A stretch of 64,000 nucleotides of DNA from Geodermatophilus amargosae (GTDB lineage: Bacteria; Actinomycetota; Actinomycetes; Mycobacteriales; Geodermatophilaceae): positions 27,669-91,668 of the forward strand of contig NZ_FPBA01000023.1 in the NCBI RefSeq assembly GCF_900116515.1, written 5' to 3'. The notes under the pieces are model-generated. The model was not told the DNA's origin. It ran no database searches and saw only the letters and a program-made list of their open reading frames with translations. This document shows, one piece after another, positions 43,206 through 53,238 of this stretch. The position numbers and the translations under genes are program-made. Position 1 is the first letter of the stretch; each line of letters begins with the position of its first letter.

Positions 43206-44837
43206 GTGAAGTTGAGCAAGCGCCGGTCGGCGCTCCTGGCGGCCGGCCTGTCCGGTGCGCTGCTGCTGTCCGCCTGTGGCGGCGGCGACGACAGCGGTGA
43301 CGGTGGCGGTGACGGTGGCGGTGGCGGCGAGGGTGGCGGCACCTTCAGCATGTACATCGGCGAGCCCGAGAACCCGCTCGTCCCCGGTGACACCACCGAG
43401 TCCGAGGGTGACCAGGTCGTCAACGCCCTGTGGACCGGCCTGGTGAAGTTCACCGAGGAGGGCGAGGTCGACTTCACCGGTGTCGCGGAGTCCATCGAGT
43501 CCGACGACAACCAGAACTGGACGGTCACCCTCAAGGACGGCTGGACGTTCCACGACGGCACCCCCGTCAACGCCGAGTCCTTCGTGCGGGCGTGGAACTA
43601 CACCGCCAACCCGCAGAACGCCCAGGACGCGGGTTCCTACCTCTCGCGCATCGCCGGCTACCAGGAGCTGCAGGACGGCGCCGCGACCGAGATGACCGGC
43701 CTGGCCGTCGTCGACGACACGACCTTCACGGTCCAGCTGTCGCAGCCGTTCGCGCTGTTCCCGTCCGTCGTCGGCTACAACAGCTTCTACCCGCTGCCCG
43801 AGTCCTTCTACGACGACCCGGCGGCCTTCGGCACCCGTCCGATCGGCAACGGCCCGTTCCAGGCCGAGGAGGACTTCGTCCCGGGTGAGGGCATCACGCT
43901 GACCCGCTACGACGACTACGCCGGCGACGACATCGCCCAGGCCGACTCGGTCGAGTTCCGCGTCTACGCCGACGTCAACACCGCCTACAACGACGCGCAG
44001 GCCGGCAACGTCGACATCATCGACGTCATCCCGCCCGACGTCATCGAGTCGGCGGAGAGCGAGTTCGGCGAGGGCTTCATCCGCACCGAGTCCTCGCAGA
44101 TCACCTACCTCGGCTTCCCGACCTACGACCAGCGCTTCGCCGACCCGCGGGTCCGCCAGGCCATTTCGATGGCCGTCGACCGTGAGGCGATCTCGCAGGC
44201 GATCTTCTCCGGTACCCGTGCGCCGGCCGACTCCTTCATCGCGCCGGTCGTGGACGGCTACCGCGAGGGCAGCTGCACCTACTGCGAGCTGGACGTCGAC
44301 CGGGCCAACCAGCTGCTCGACGAGGCCGGCTTCGACCGCAGTCAGCCGGTCGACCTGTGGTTCAACGCCGGTGCCGGCCACGACGCCTGGATGGAGGCCG
44401 TCGGCAACCAGCTGCGCCAGAACCTCGGCGTCGAGTACGTCCTCCAGGGCAACCTGGACTTCTCGGAGTACCTGCCGCTCGGTGAGGCGCAGGGCTGGAC
44501 CGGCCCGTTCCGCTACGGCTGGAGCTTCGACTACCCGGCCGCGGAGAGCTACCTGACCCCGCTGTTCACCGAGGCGGCCCTGCCTCCGCTGGGCTCGAAC
44601 TACAGCTTCTACACGGACCCGCAGGTCCAGGAGCTGATCACCCAGGGTGACCAGGCCACCGACGAGGCCGAGGCCATCACCGACTACCAGGCGGCGGAGG
44701 ACATCATCGCCGAGGCCATGCCGATGGCGCCGATGTTCTTCACCGAGATCCAGTCGGTGCACACGGAGAACGTCAGCAACGTCCGGCTGGACCTGTTCCA
44801 GCGGGTCGCCGTCTCCGAGGTCACCGTCAACGGCTGA
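43206..44837 (+). CDS. oppA: Peptide ABC transporter substrate-binding lipoprotein
   Basis: A 543-residue solute-binding protein of the peptide/nickel class (SBP_bac_5). A lipoprotein signal with lipobox LLLSACG gives Cys24 as the lipid anchor, followed by a Gly/Asp-rich linker. The domain starts with FSMYIGEPENPLVPGDTTES and has the typical KDGWTFHDGTPVNAESFVRA and ARFxDPRVRQA-like FADPRVRQAISMAVDR. It captures oligopeptides for the permeases that follow. GTG start after GGGAGG. A strong hairpin separates it from oppB. Confidence 0.95.
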   Translation: MKLSKRRSALLAAGLSGALLLSACGGGDDSGDGGGDGGGGGEGGGTFSMYIGEPENPLVPGDTTESEGDQVVNALWTGLVKFTEEGEVDFTGVAESIESDDNQNWTVTLKDGWTFHDGTPVNAESFVRAWNYTANPQNAQDAGSYLSRIAGYQELQDGAATEMTGLAVVDDTTFTVQLSQPFALFPSVVGYNSFYPLPESFYDDPAAFGTRPIGNGPFQAEEDFVPGEGITLTRYDDYAGDDIAQADSVEFRVYADVNTAYNDAQAGNVDIIDVIPPDVIESAESEFGEGFIRTESSQITYLGFPTYDQRFADPRVRQAISMAVDREAISQAIFSGTRAPADSFIAPVVDGYREGSCTYCELDVDRANQLLDEAGFDRSQPVDLWFNAGAGHDAWMEAVGNQLRQNLGVEYVLQGNLDFSEYLPLGEAQGWTGPFRYGWSFDYPAAESYLTPLFTEAALPPLGSNYSFYTDPQVQELITQGDQATDEAEAITDYQAAEDIIAEAMPMAPMFFTEIQSVHTENVSNVRLDLFQRVAVSEVTVNG

Positions 44838-44862
44838 CCTCACCTCGCAGAGTCTGCACCAC

Positions 44863-44905
44863 CCGCCGGGGGCGCCTGTCCGACTCGGACAGTCGCCCCC
44901 GGCGG
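44863..44905 (+). terminator. Intra-operon hairpin between oppA and oppB
   Basis: A 12-bp stem (CCGCCGGGGGCG/CGCCCCCGGCGG), one mismatch and a further 7-bp stem (CTGTCCG/CGGACAG) with a 3-base loop. It is 26 bases after oppA and 80 before oppB, positioned as a partial terminator or RNA stabiliser that leaves more binding protein than permease. Confidence 0.75.
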
Positions 44906-44984
44906 CGCGTGCGGACCCCAACGAGCACGATGGACACCGGTGCCGCCGACACCTCCGGCGGCACTCCGCACCCCGAGGGGGACC

Positions 44985-45908
44985 ATGGGCCGCTACGTCG
45001 CGCGCCGCCTGTTGCTCACCATCCCGGTACTGATCGGCGCGTCCTTCCTGATCTTCGCGATGGTCTACGCCCTGCCGGGCGACCCCATCCGCGCCCTCGG
45101 CGGCGACCGCCCCCTGTCCCCGGCCGTGGTGGAGGTGCTCCGCGAGCAGTTCCACCTCGACGACCCGCTCTACGTGCAGTACTGGGAGTACGTGCGGGGT
45201 CTGTTCTCCGGCGACCTCGGCACCGACTTCCGCGGCCGGCCGGTCCTGGACACGATCGAGCGGACGCTGCCGGTCACCGTCAAGCTGACGATCGTCGCGA
45301 TCGTGCTCGAGGCCGTCATCGGCCTCACCGCCGGCGTGCTGGCCGGCATCCGGCGCAACAGCTTCTTCGACAACCTGGTGCTCGTCTCGACCACCCTGGT
45401 CGTGTCGATCCCGATCCTGGTGCTGGCGTTCCTCACCCAGCTGCTGTTCGGCCTGAAGCTCGGCTGGTTCCCCATCGCCGGCACCCGCGAGGGCATCTAC
45501 AGCTACATCCTCCCGGGCCTGGTGCTCGCCTCCGGATCGCTGGCCTACGTCGCCCGGCTGACCCGCACCAGCCTTGCCGAGAACCTGCGCGCGGACTACG
45601 TCCGGACCGCGCGGGCGAAGGGCCTGCCCAACCGGACGGTCATCGTCCGGCACACGCTGCGCAACAGCCTGATCCCGGTAGTCACCTTCATCGGCGCGGA
45701 CATCGGCGCGTTGCTCGGCGGGGCGATCGTCACCGAGTCCGTCTTCAACCTGCCCGGCATCGGGCGGGAGGTCTTCGACTCGGTCCGCGCCCAGGAGGGC
45801 GCCGTGGTCGTCGGCATCGTCACCCTGATGGTGTTCTTCTTCATCTTCTTCAACCTGGTCGTCGACGTCCTGTACGCCGTCCTCGACCCGAGGATCCGCT
45901 ATGACTGA
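44985..45908 (+). CDS. oppB: Oligopeptide ABC transporter permease OppB
   Basis: A 307-residue membrane permease. It starts MGRYVARRLLLTIPVLIGAS, and has the dipeptide-class EAA loop in DYVRTARAKGLPNRTVIVRH. About six helices are visible, and the end is VDVLYAVLDPRIRYD. It forms the translocation path with OppC. The ATG follows GAGGGGGACC. Its stop overlaps the oppC start by eight bases. Confidence 0.93.
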   Translation: MGRYVARRLLLTIPVLIGASFLIFAMVYALPGDPIRALGGDRPLSPAVVEVLREQFHLDDPLYVQYWEYVRGLFSGDLGTDFRGRPVLDTIERTLPVTVKLTIVAIVLEAVIGLTAGVLAGIRRNSFFDNLVLVSTTLVVSIPILVLAFLTQLLFGLKLGWFPIAGTREGIYSYILPGLVLASGSLAYVARLTRTSLAENLRADYVRTARAKGLPNRTVIVRHTLRNSLIPVVTFIGADIGALLGGAIVTESVFNLPGIGREVFDSVRAQEGAVVVGIVTLMVFFFIFFNLVVDVLYAVLDPRIRYD

Positions 45909-46872
45909 CCAGCAGCAGTTGGACCTGCGCAAGGACGAGGTCGAGGCCGGCACCACCACCGGTCTGGCGAGCCCGTCGGTCGACGTCACCAGCGACCGGC
46001 AGAACAGCCTCTGGAGCGATGCCTGGGGCGAGCTCAAGCGCAACCCGCTGTTCTGGATCGGCGCCGTCCTCGGTGTGCTGTTCCTCGTCATGGCGATCGT
46101 CCCGCAGGTGTTCGCCCGCGGCGTCGACCCGCGCGCCTGCGACCTGGCCAACTCCAAGGCCCTGCCGTCGGCCCAGCACTGGTTCGGCTACGACCAGCAG
46201 GGCTGCGACTACCTGGCCAACGTCGTCTACGGCGCCCGCAGCTCGCTGATCATCGGCGTCACCGCGGTGCTCGTCGTGCTGGTGCTCGGGGTCGCCGTCG
46301 GGGCCATCGCCGGCTACTACGGCGGCGTGACCGACGGGATCCTGTCCCGGCTGGCCGACATCTTCTACGCGCTGCCGCTGATCCTCGGTGCCCTGGTGCT
46401 GCTGCGCGTCGGCCCCTCGACCGACATCCCGATCATCAACAGCCGGGGGCCCGGGGCGGTCGCCATCGCGCTGGCGCTGTTCGGCTGGATGACGGCGATG
46501 CGGCTGGTCCGCTCGCAGGTCATCGCGGTGAAGAGCTCCGACTACGTGGCCGCGGCGCGGGCCATGGGGGCCTCGGGCAGGCGGATCCTGGTCCGGCACA
46601 TCCTGCCCAACGCGGTGGCACCGGTGCTGGTCTACGCGACCATCACCATCGGCGTCCTGATCGCCGCCGAGGCGACGCTGACCTACCTCGGGGTGGGCCT
46701 GCAGCGGCCGGCGATCTCCTGGGGCCTGCAGATCGAGGCCGGCCAGGACTCGATCCGCAGCGCCCCGCACCTGGTCCTGTTCCCCAGCCTGATCCTGACC
46801 CTGACCGTGATGGCGTTCGTGATGATGGGTGACGCCCTGCGCGACGCCCTCGACCCGAGGCAGCGCGCATGA
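45901..46872 (+). CDS. oppC: Oligopeptide ABC transporter permease OppC
   Basis: A 323-residue permease with a longer soluble N-terminus (about 40 residues) than OppB, then six helices. The EAA loop is in DYVAAARAMGASGRRILVRH, and the end is GDALRDALDPRQR as in the OppC/DppC class. The loop with RACDLANSKALPSAQHWFG is a periplasmic-side insertion typical of OppC. Coupled with oppB and oppD by short overlaps. Confidence 0.93.
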   Translation: MTDQQQLDLRKDEVEAGTTTGLASPSVDVTSDRQNSLWSDAWGELKRNPLFWIGAVLGVLFLVMAIVPQVFARGVDPRACDLANSKALPSAQHWFGYDQQGCDYLANVVYGARSSLIIGVTAVLVVLVLGVAVGAIAGYYGGVTDGILSRLADIFYALPLILGALVLLRVGPSTDIPIINSRGPGAVAIALALFGWMTAMRLVRSQVIAVKSSDYVAAARAMGASGRRILVRHILPNAVAPVLVYATITIGVLIAAEATLTYLGVGLQRPAISWGLQIEAGQDSIRSAPHLVLFPSLILTLTVMAFVMMGDALRDALDPRQRA

Positions 46873-47913
46873 CCAACCTCGACCTGACCAAGCCGACCGC
46901 GGAGCTCGCCGACCAGGGGACGCCCCTGCTCGAGGTCGACGACCTGCACGTGGAGTTCCGCACCCGCTCGGGCCCGGTGCACGCCGTCAACGGCGTGAGC
47001 TACAGCCTGGCGGCGCGGGAGACCCTCGCCATCCTCGGCGAGTCCGGCTCCGGCAAGTCGGTGTCGGCCCAGGCGATCATGGGGATCCTCGAGACCCCGC
47101 CGGCCGTCATCACCGGCGGCGGCATCTGGTTCCAGGGCCGGAACATGCTCGAGATGCCGGCCGAGGAGCAGCGCAAGATCCGCGGCCCGGGCATCTCGAT
47201 GATCTTCCAGGACGCGCTGTCGTCGCTGAACCCCGTCTACAGCGTGGGCTTCCAGATCGGCGAGATGTTCCGGGCGCACCGGGGGATGGGCAAGAAGGAG
47301 GCCCGCAAGCGGGCCGTCGAGCTCATGGACCGGGTGCGCATCCCGGCCGCCGCGCGCCGCGTCGACGACTACCCGCACCAGTTCTCCGGCGGCATGCGCC
47401 AGCGCGTCATGATCGCCATGGCCATCGCGCTGGACCCGCGGATCCTCATCGCCGACGAGCCGACCACCGCCCTCGACGTCACCGTGCAGGCCCAGGTCAT
47501 GGACCTGCTCAAGGACCTGCAGGAGGAGACGGGGATGGGGCTGATCCTCATCACCCACGACCTCGGCGTGGTCAACGAGGTCGCCGACAACGTCGCGGTC
47601 ATGTACGCCGGTGAGATCGTCGAGCGGGGCACCGTCGACGACGTCTTCACCCGCCCGGCGCACCCCTACACCGACGGCCTGATGAGCTCGGTGCCGCAGG
47701 TCGAGTCCAAGGGCGGGCGGCTGCAGCCGATCGTCGGCCAGCCGCCGAACCTGGCGCGCATCCCGAGCGGCTGCCCGTTCCACCCGCGCTGCTCCCGACG
47801 CCGTCTCGGCGCGGAGGCCGCGCCCGGCCGCGAGTGCTCGACCGACGTCCCGCCGCTGCGGCTGGTCGTCCCGGGGCGCGAGGCGGCCTGCCACTACAGC
47901 GAGGAGGTGCTGG

Positions 47914-47930
<17 letters not shown>
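46869..47930 (+). CDS. oppD: Oligopeptide ABC transporter ATPase OppD
   Basis: A 353-residue ATPase with Walker [12 protein letters not shown], signature [12 protein letters not shown], Walker [13 protein letters not shown] and the C-terminal CPFHPRCSR peptide-class motif. It energises the permeases with OppF. The ATG overlaps the oppC stop as ATGA. The C-terminal half ([10 protein letters not shown]) carries the cysteines that in this class bind a 4Fe-4S cluster. Confidence 0.93.
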
Positions 47931-49053
<1,123 letters not shown>

Positions 49054-49243
49054 TCCGTCGTCCTACCGGACGACACCGCGGCCACGTGCCGTCCCCGGCG
49101 AGCGCTGAGCCCTGCCGTCGCACCCTTCGCGGACCCCGCCGGGGCCCACTCGGGCACGACACCGCAGGTGCGCGTCCCCGGCGAGTCCGCCGCCGGTCCC
49201 GACACCCCGGTGGCGGGCTCCGGGGGTGCGCGAGACTCGAGCC

Positions 49244-50143
49244 GTGACCTCCGCTGACCGCCGCCTGCTGCTCGTGCACGCCCACCCCGACGACGAGACG
49301 ATCAACAACGGCGCCACGATGGCCCGCTACGCCGCCGAGGGGGCGCAGGTCACGCTGCTCACCTGCACACTGGGTGAGGAGGGCGAGGTCCTCGTGCCCG
49401 AGCTGGCGCAGCTGGCGCCCGACCAGGCCGACCAGCTCGGCGGCTACCGCATCGCCGAGCTGCGGGCGGCCATGGGGGCGCTGGGCGTCACCGACTGGCG
49501 GTTCCTGGGTGGCCCGGGCCGCTACCGGGACTCCGGGATGATCGGGACGCCGGCCAACGGCAAGCCGCGCGCGTTCTGGAACGCCGACCTCGACGAGGCG
49601 GTGGGTCACGCGGTCGCGGTCGTGCGCGAGGTGCGGCCGCAGGTCGTGGTCACCTACGACGAGAACGGCGGCTACGGCCACCCCGACCACATCCAGGCCC
49701 ACCGGGTCGCGATGGCCGCCGTCGAACGGGCCGCCGACCCCGACTGGCGCCCGGACCTCGGGGACGCCTGGGACGTCGCCAAGGTCTACTGGTGCTGCAC
49801 CCCGGTCTCGGTGCTGCGGGAGGGTGCCGAGGCGATGGCGTCGCTGGGGCAGGCCGCTCCGTTCGAGCAGCTCGGCGACATCGACGACATCCCCTTCGCC
49901 GTCCCCGACCAAGCGGTGACCGCCGCCGTCGACGGCCGTCCGTACGCCGGCCACAAGGACGCCGCGATGCGCGCGCACGCCACCCAGATCACCGTCGACG
50001 GGCCGTTCTTCGCGCTGTCGAACAACTTCGGCCAGGAGGTGCTCGGCGTGGAGCACTACCGGCTCGTCCGCGGGCAGCGCGGCCCGGCCGGGAACGCCCC
50101 GAACGGCTGGGAGGACGACCTGTTCGCCGGCCTCGACACGTGA
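49244..50143 (+). CDS. mshB: Mycothiol biosynthesis deacetylase MshB
   Basis: A 299-residue zinc hydrolase that deacetylates GlcNAc-inositol in mycothiol synthesis. Metal motifs are [14 protein letters not shown] and [31 protein letters not shown] is the MshB-specific stretch. It is the genuine MshB here, in contrast with the divergent PIG-L copy at 9177. A GTG at 49226 is possible, but GTG 49244 gives the canonical N-terminus. The membrane gene at 50154 follows, as in many actinobacteria. Confidence 0.93.
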   Translation: MTSADRRLLLVHAHPDDETINNGATMARYAAEGAQVTLLTCTLGEEGEVLVPELAQLAPDQADQLGGYRIAELRAAMGALGVTDWRFLGGPGRYRDSGMIGTPANGKPRAFWNADLDEAVGHAVAVVREVRPQVVVTYDENGGYGHPDHIQAHRVAMAAVERAADPDWRPDLGDAWDVAKVYWCCTPVSVLREGAEAMASLGQAAPFEQLGDIDDIPFAVPDQAVTAAVDGRPYAGHKDAAMRAHATQITVDGPFFALSNNFGQEVLGVEHYRLVRGQRGPAGNAPNGWEDDLFAGLDT

Positions 50144-50153
50144 CCAGCGACGC

Positions 50154-50546
50154 GTGAGCCGGGCCTCGCTCGTCCTGGCGGCGCTCGCGGCGGTGCTGGT
50201 CGCCGGCTGGCTGGCGCTGGTGGAGGTGTTCTGGCTGCCGCTGCGTGTGGCCGGCGTCCTCGTGCCGCTGTCGGTCCTCGTCGCCGTCGTCGGCAACTAC
50301 CTGCTGGTGGTGGGCGCGCTGCGGCTGACCGGCTCCCGCGTCGTCGCGGTGCTGCCGGCCGTGGTCTGGCTGGTGGTGGCCGTGAGTGCCACCACGCGCC
50401 GGCCGGAGGGCGACCTGGTCGCCGTCGGCAGCGGCGGGCTGGGTGCGGTCACCCTCGCCTTCCTCGGCCTGGGCGTGGTGGCCGCCGCGTTCGCCGTCGG
50501 CCAGGTGCTCGCCGCGCCCCGCCGGCCGGTCGGCCCGCGCGCCTGA
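50154..50546 (+). CDS. Small four-helix membrane protein next to mshB
   Basis: A 130-residue membrane protein with four hydrophobic segments (ASLVLAALAAVLVAGWLALV, LRVAGVLVPLSVLVAVVG, VVAVLPAVVWLVVAVSA, AVTLAFLGLGVVAAAFAVGQ). It resembles the DUF6113-type protein that often follows mshB. The function is unknown; the GTG start is 10 bases after the mshB stop, so co-transcription is likely. It is convergent with the GNAT gene. Confidence 0.8.
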   Translation: MSRASLVLAALAAVLVAGWLALVEVFWLPLRVAGVLVPLSVLVAVVGNYLLVVGALRLTGSRVVAVLPAVVWLVVAVSATTRRPEGDLVAVGSGGLGAVTLAFLGLGVVAAAFAVGQVLAAPRRPVGPRA

Positions 50547-50564
50547 CGCCAGGGGTGCGGCCCG

Positions 50565-51341
50565 TCAGTCCGGCGCCCACCGGTAGTGGTAGCGGTGGTG
50601 CTCGACGTAGCCGGACTGCCGGTACAGCTCCCGCGCCGGTGCGTTGGACGCGGTCACCTGCAGGTAGACCCAGCGGGCCCCCCGCTCCGCGCCCCAGCGG
50701 GTCACCGCCGCCATCACCGCGGTCGCCAGGCCGCGGCGGCGGGCGCCCCCGGCGACGGTGACCGCGCTGACGCCCAGCCAGTCGTCGGTGACCACGCCCC
50801 GCGCGACGGCGACCGGCGCATCGCCGGGACCCGGCCGCACCGCCGCATCGCCGGGACCCGGCCGCACCGCCGCGAAGACGACGTCGGGGGCGTTGACGAG
50901 CACCGCGCGCGCGGTGTCCGGCAGCGCGTTGCCGAGGTGGCGGTAGGCGGTCAGCCAGCCGTCGTCCGGGGTGGGGGAGAGCTGGACGGGCACGGCGGGG
51001 GCGGGCCCGGGGACCAGTGGGGCGGTGAGCACGAGGACGTCGTCGTCGCGGGTCCACCCGGCGGCGGCGAGGGCCGCGTCGGCGGGCCGCGCCTGGACGC
51101 CGGGCAGGGCCGCGCCGGGCCGCAGACCGCGGTCGCGGTACCAGGCGGTCACCGCCTCGACCGCCTCGGGCAGGGGCCGCCCGGGGTCGCCGGTGACCAG
51201 CGCGGTGTTGGTCCGGCCGGTGAACCCGCCGCCGGCCCGCAGCAGCCACCCGCCGAGCGGCTCCTCGTCGGTGCCGCGCCAGCCGCGGGCGGCCAGCCGT
51301 TCCAGGTCGGCGACACCGAGGGGCGAGCGGCTCTGTCCCAT
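50565..51341 (-). CDS. GNAT-family N-acetyltransferase (two-domain)
   Basis: A 258-residue protein. The C-terminal GNAT domain has VTVAGGARRRGLATAVMAAV and NAPARELYRQSGYVEHHRY; the N-terminal half is a degenerate GNAT-like domain (WLLRAGGGFTGRTNTALVTG). It is regularly found near mshB and fdxA in actinobacteria. In the middle, a perfect 27-base duplication repeats AVRPGPGDA twice. The substrate is unknown. The ATG start at 51341 is divergent from fdxA. Confidence 0.87.
   Translation of the reverse strand: MGQSRSPLGVADLERLAARGWRGTDEEPLGGWLLRAGGGFTGRTNTALVTGDPGRPLPEAVEAVTAWYRDRGLRPGAALPGVQARPADAALAAAGWTRDDDVLVLTAPLVPGPAPAVPVQLSPTPDDGWLTAYRHLGNALPDTARAVLVNAPDVVFAAVRPGPGDAAVRPGPGDAPVAVARGVVTDDWLGVSAVTVAGGARRRGLATAVMAAVTRWGAERGARWVYLQVTASNAPARELYRQSGYVEHHRYHYRWAPD
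50818..50871. repeat. Perfect 27-base tandem duplication in a GNAT gene
   Basis: Two adjacent identical copies (50818-50844 and 50845-50871) that encode AVRPGPGDA twice, keeping the reading frame. It is a recent duplication in the domain linker. Confidence 0.9.
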
Positions 51342-51502
51342 GGCCCGATCCTGCGGGGTCCGCCCCGGGCTCCCCCGACCGGGGCGGGCGGCGTCCACCC
51401 GTCGCGTTTCACCGCGGCCGGCGGGGCCATACTGACGTGAGACACGCGCGTGTCCGGCCGGCCGCCGGACCGTTGCCCGCACGTCCCCCGGGAGGACCCA
51501 CC

Positions 51503-51829
51503 GTGACCTACGTGATCACCCAGGCCTGCGTCGACGTCCTCGACAAGGCCTGCATCGACGAGTGTCCGGTGGACTGCATCTACGAGGGCGAGCGGATGCT
51601 CTACATCCACCCCGACGAGTGCGTCGACTGCGGGGCGTGCGAGCCGGTGTGCCCGGTGGAGGCCATCTACTACGAGGACGACGTCCCGGACAAGTGGAAG
51701 GACTTCTACAACGCCAACGTGGAGTTCTTCTCCGACCTCGGCAGCCCCGGCGGTGCGGCCAAGACCGGGAAGATCGCCAAGGACCACCCGCTCGTGGCGG
51801 CCCTCCCGCCGCAGGGCGAGGGGCACTGA
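51503..51829 (+). CDS. fdxA: Seven-iron ferredoxin
   Basis: A 108-residue ferredoxin with a 3Fe-4S and a 4Fe-4S cluster. Cysteines are in ACVDVLDKACIDECPVDC and in DECVDCGACEPVCPVEA. It is the housekeeping electron carrier (FdxA/FdxC class), and here it could feed the sulfite reductase. The GTG start follows GGGAGGACC. Its stop overlaps the presumed dapC start. Confidence 0.93.
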   Translation: MTYVITQACVDVLDKACIDECPVDCIYEGERMLYIHPDECVDCGACEPVCPVEAIYYEDDVPDKWKDFYNANVEFFSDLGSPGGAAKTGKIAKDHPLVAALPPQGEGH

Positions 51830-52944
51830 CGGCCACCCCGGGGACGGCGGCCGGCCACCGGCTGCCCGACTTCCCCTGGGACAGCCTCGAGGCCGCCCGG
51901 GCCCGCGCGGCGCGGCACCCGGGCGGGATCGTCGACCTGTCCATCGGGACGCCGGTCGACGAGACCCCTCAGGTGCTGCGGACGGCGCTGGCCGCCGCCG
52001 GGGACTCCCCGGGCTACCCGCCGGCCCTGGGCACCCGGGAGCTGCGTGAGGCGGCCGCCGGGTGGCTGCGGCGCCGTCTCGGCGTGACCGTGGCCGACCC
52101 GCTGGCCGCCGACCCGTCGGTGATCCCGACGATCGGGTCCAAGGAGCTCGTGGCGCTCATGCCCACGCTGCTCGGCCTACGCGAGGGCACCGTGATCATC
52201 CCGGAGGTCGCCTACCCGACCTACGAGGTCGGCGCGGTCCTGTCCGGGCTGGCCGTGCGCCGCACCGACACCCCGCCCGACGACGCCGCGGGCGTCGTCC
52301 TGGTCTGGCTCAACTCCCCGGGCAACCCGCACGGGCGCGTGCTGTCCGACGACGAGCTGCGCACGTGGGCGGCGTGGGGCCGGGCGCACGGCGTGCCGGT
52401 CGTCGCCGACGAGTGCTACGCCACGCTGGGCTGGGACGTCCAGCCACGCTCGCTGCTGCACCCCGCCGTCGCGGGGGAGGACCACACCGGGCTGCTCGCG
52501 GTCCACTCGCTGTCCAAGCAGTCCACGGCGGCCGGCTACCGCGCCGGGCTGCTGTCGGGTGACCCGGCGCTGGTCCGGCAGGTGTGGGAGGTGCGCCGGC
52601 ACCTCGGGCTGCTGGTGCCCGGCCCGGTCCAGGCGGCGATGACCGCCGCCCTCGCCGACGACGCGCACGTCGAGGCCCAGCGGGAGCGCTACCGCGCCCG
52701 CCGGGAGCGGTTGGCCGCCGCGGTGCGCGCCGCGGGGTTGCGGATCGACCACTCCGAGGCGGGCCTGTACCTGTGGACGACCCGGGACGAGGACTGCTGG
52801 ACCACCGTCGACTGGCTGGCCGGCCTGGGCATCGTCCCCGCGCCCGGGTCCTTCTACGGCCCTGCCGGCACGCGGCACGTGCGGATGGCGCTCACCGCCA
52901 CCGACGAGCGCATCGACGCCGCGGTGCAACGCCTCACCGCCTGA
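51826..52944 (+). CDS. dapC: Succinyldiaminopimelate transaminase DapC (CTG start)
   Basis: A 372-residue PLP-dependent class I/II aminotransferase of the lysine pathway. Visible are LNSPGNPHGRVLS, the PLP lysine in SLSKQSTAAGYRAG and the Tyr ADECYATLGW. The end of the frame lies within the fdxA stop as CTGA; there is no ATG, GTG or TTG in frame between the next 5' stop-free start and the domain, so a CTG start is inferred, in the position where other genes here have GTGA. Together with dapD and dapE it converts N-succinyl-2-amino-6-ketopimelate onward. Confidence 0.87.
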   Translation: MTATPGTAAGHRLPDFPWDSLEAARARAARHPGGIVDLSIGTPVDETPQVLRTALAAAGDSPGYPPALGTRELREAAAGWLRRRLGVTVADPLAADPSVIPTIGSKELVALMPTLLGLREGTVIIPEVAYPTYEVGAVLSGLAVRRTDTPPDDAAGVVLVWLNSPGNPHGRVLSDDELRTWAAWGRAHGVPVVADECYATLGWDVQPRSLLHPAVAGEDHTGLLAVHSLSKQSTAAGYRAGLLSGDPALVRQVWEVRRHLGLLVPGPVQAAMTAALADDAHVEAQRERYRARRERLAAAVRAAGLRIDHSEAGLYLWTTRDEDCWTTVDWLAGLGIVPAPGSFYGPAGTRHVRMALTATDERIDAAVQRLTA

Positions 52945-53072
52945 GCCGCCCGCCGCCTCACCAGTCGGCCACAAGCGGCCGTCGGTCCTCCGCCAGAGTC
53001 CTGCAAGGGCACCGCGACACGGTGGTCGCACACCGCCGGGCAGTCCGCCCGGCCCGTCGCGGAGGCCCTGCC

Positions 53073-53237
53073 GTGTTCCTCGTGCTCTTCCTGCTGTTCC
53101 CCGTCGCCGTCCTCGCCGTGCTGCTCGCCGTGGAGGCGCACCTGCACCGCAACCGCAGCCTCGCCGGCACCGCGGGGATGCCGGCGACCTTCGACCGCCC
53201 CGAGCTCTACGGCAAGGGCCGCAACCGGGTGCACTGA
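53073..53237 (+). CDS. Small single-pass membrane protein
   Basis: A 54-residue protein: one N-terminal hydrophobic helix (VFLVLFLLFPVAVLAVLLAV) and a basic tail, HLHRNRSLAGTAGMPATFDR. The GTG follows GGAGG by seven bases. It ends two bases from the convergent protein at 53239. Function unknown. Confidence 0.65.
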   Translation: MFLVLFLLFPVAVLAVLLAVEAHLHRNRSLAGTAGMPATFDRPELYGKGRNRVH

Positions 53238-53238
53238 C

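Noticed and set aside
50565..51341. Mycothiol synthase (MshD) in the two-domain GNAT
   Set aside because: The two GNAT halves and the nearby mshB are suggestive, but the first domain is too degenerate and the MshD hallmarks are not visible.
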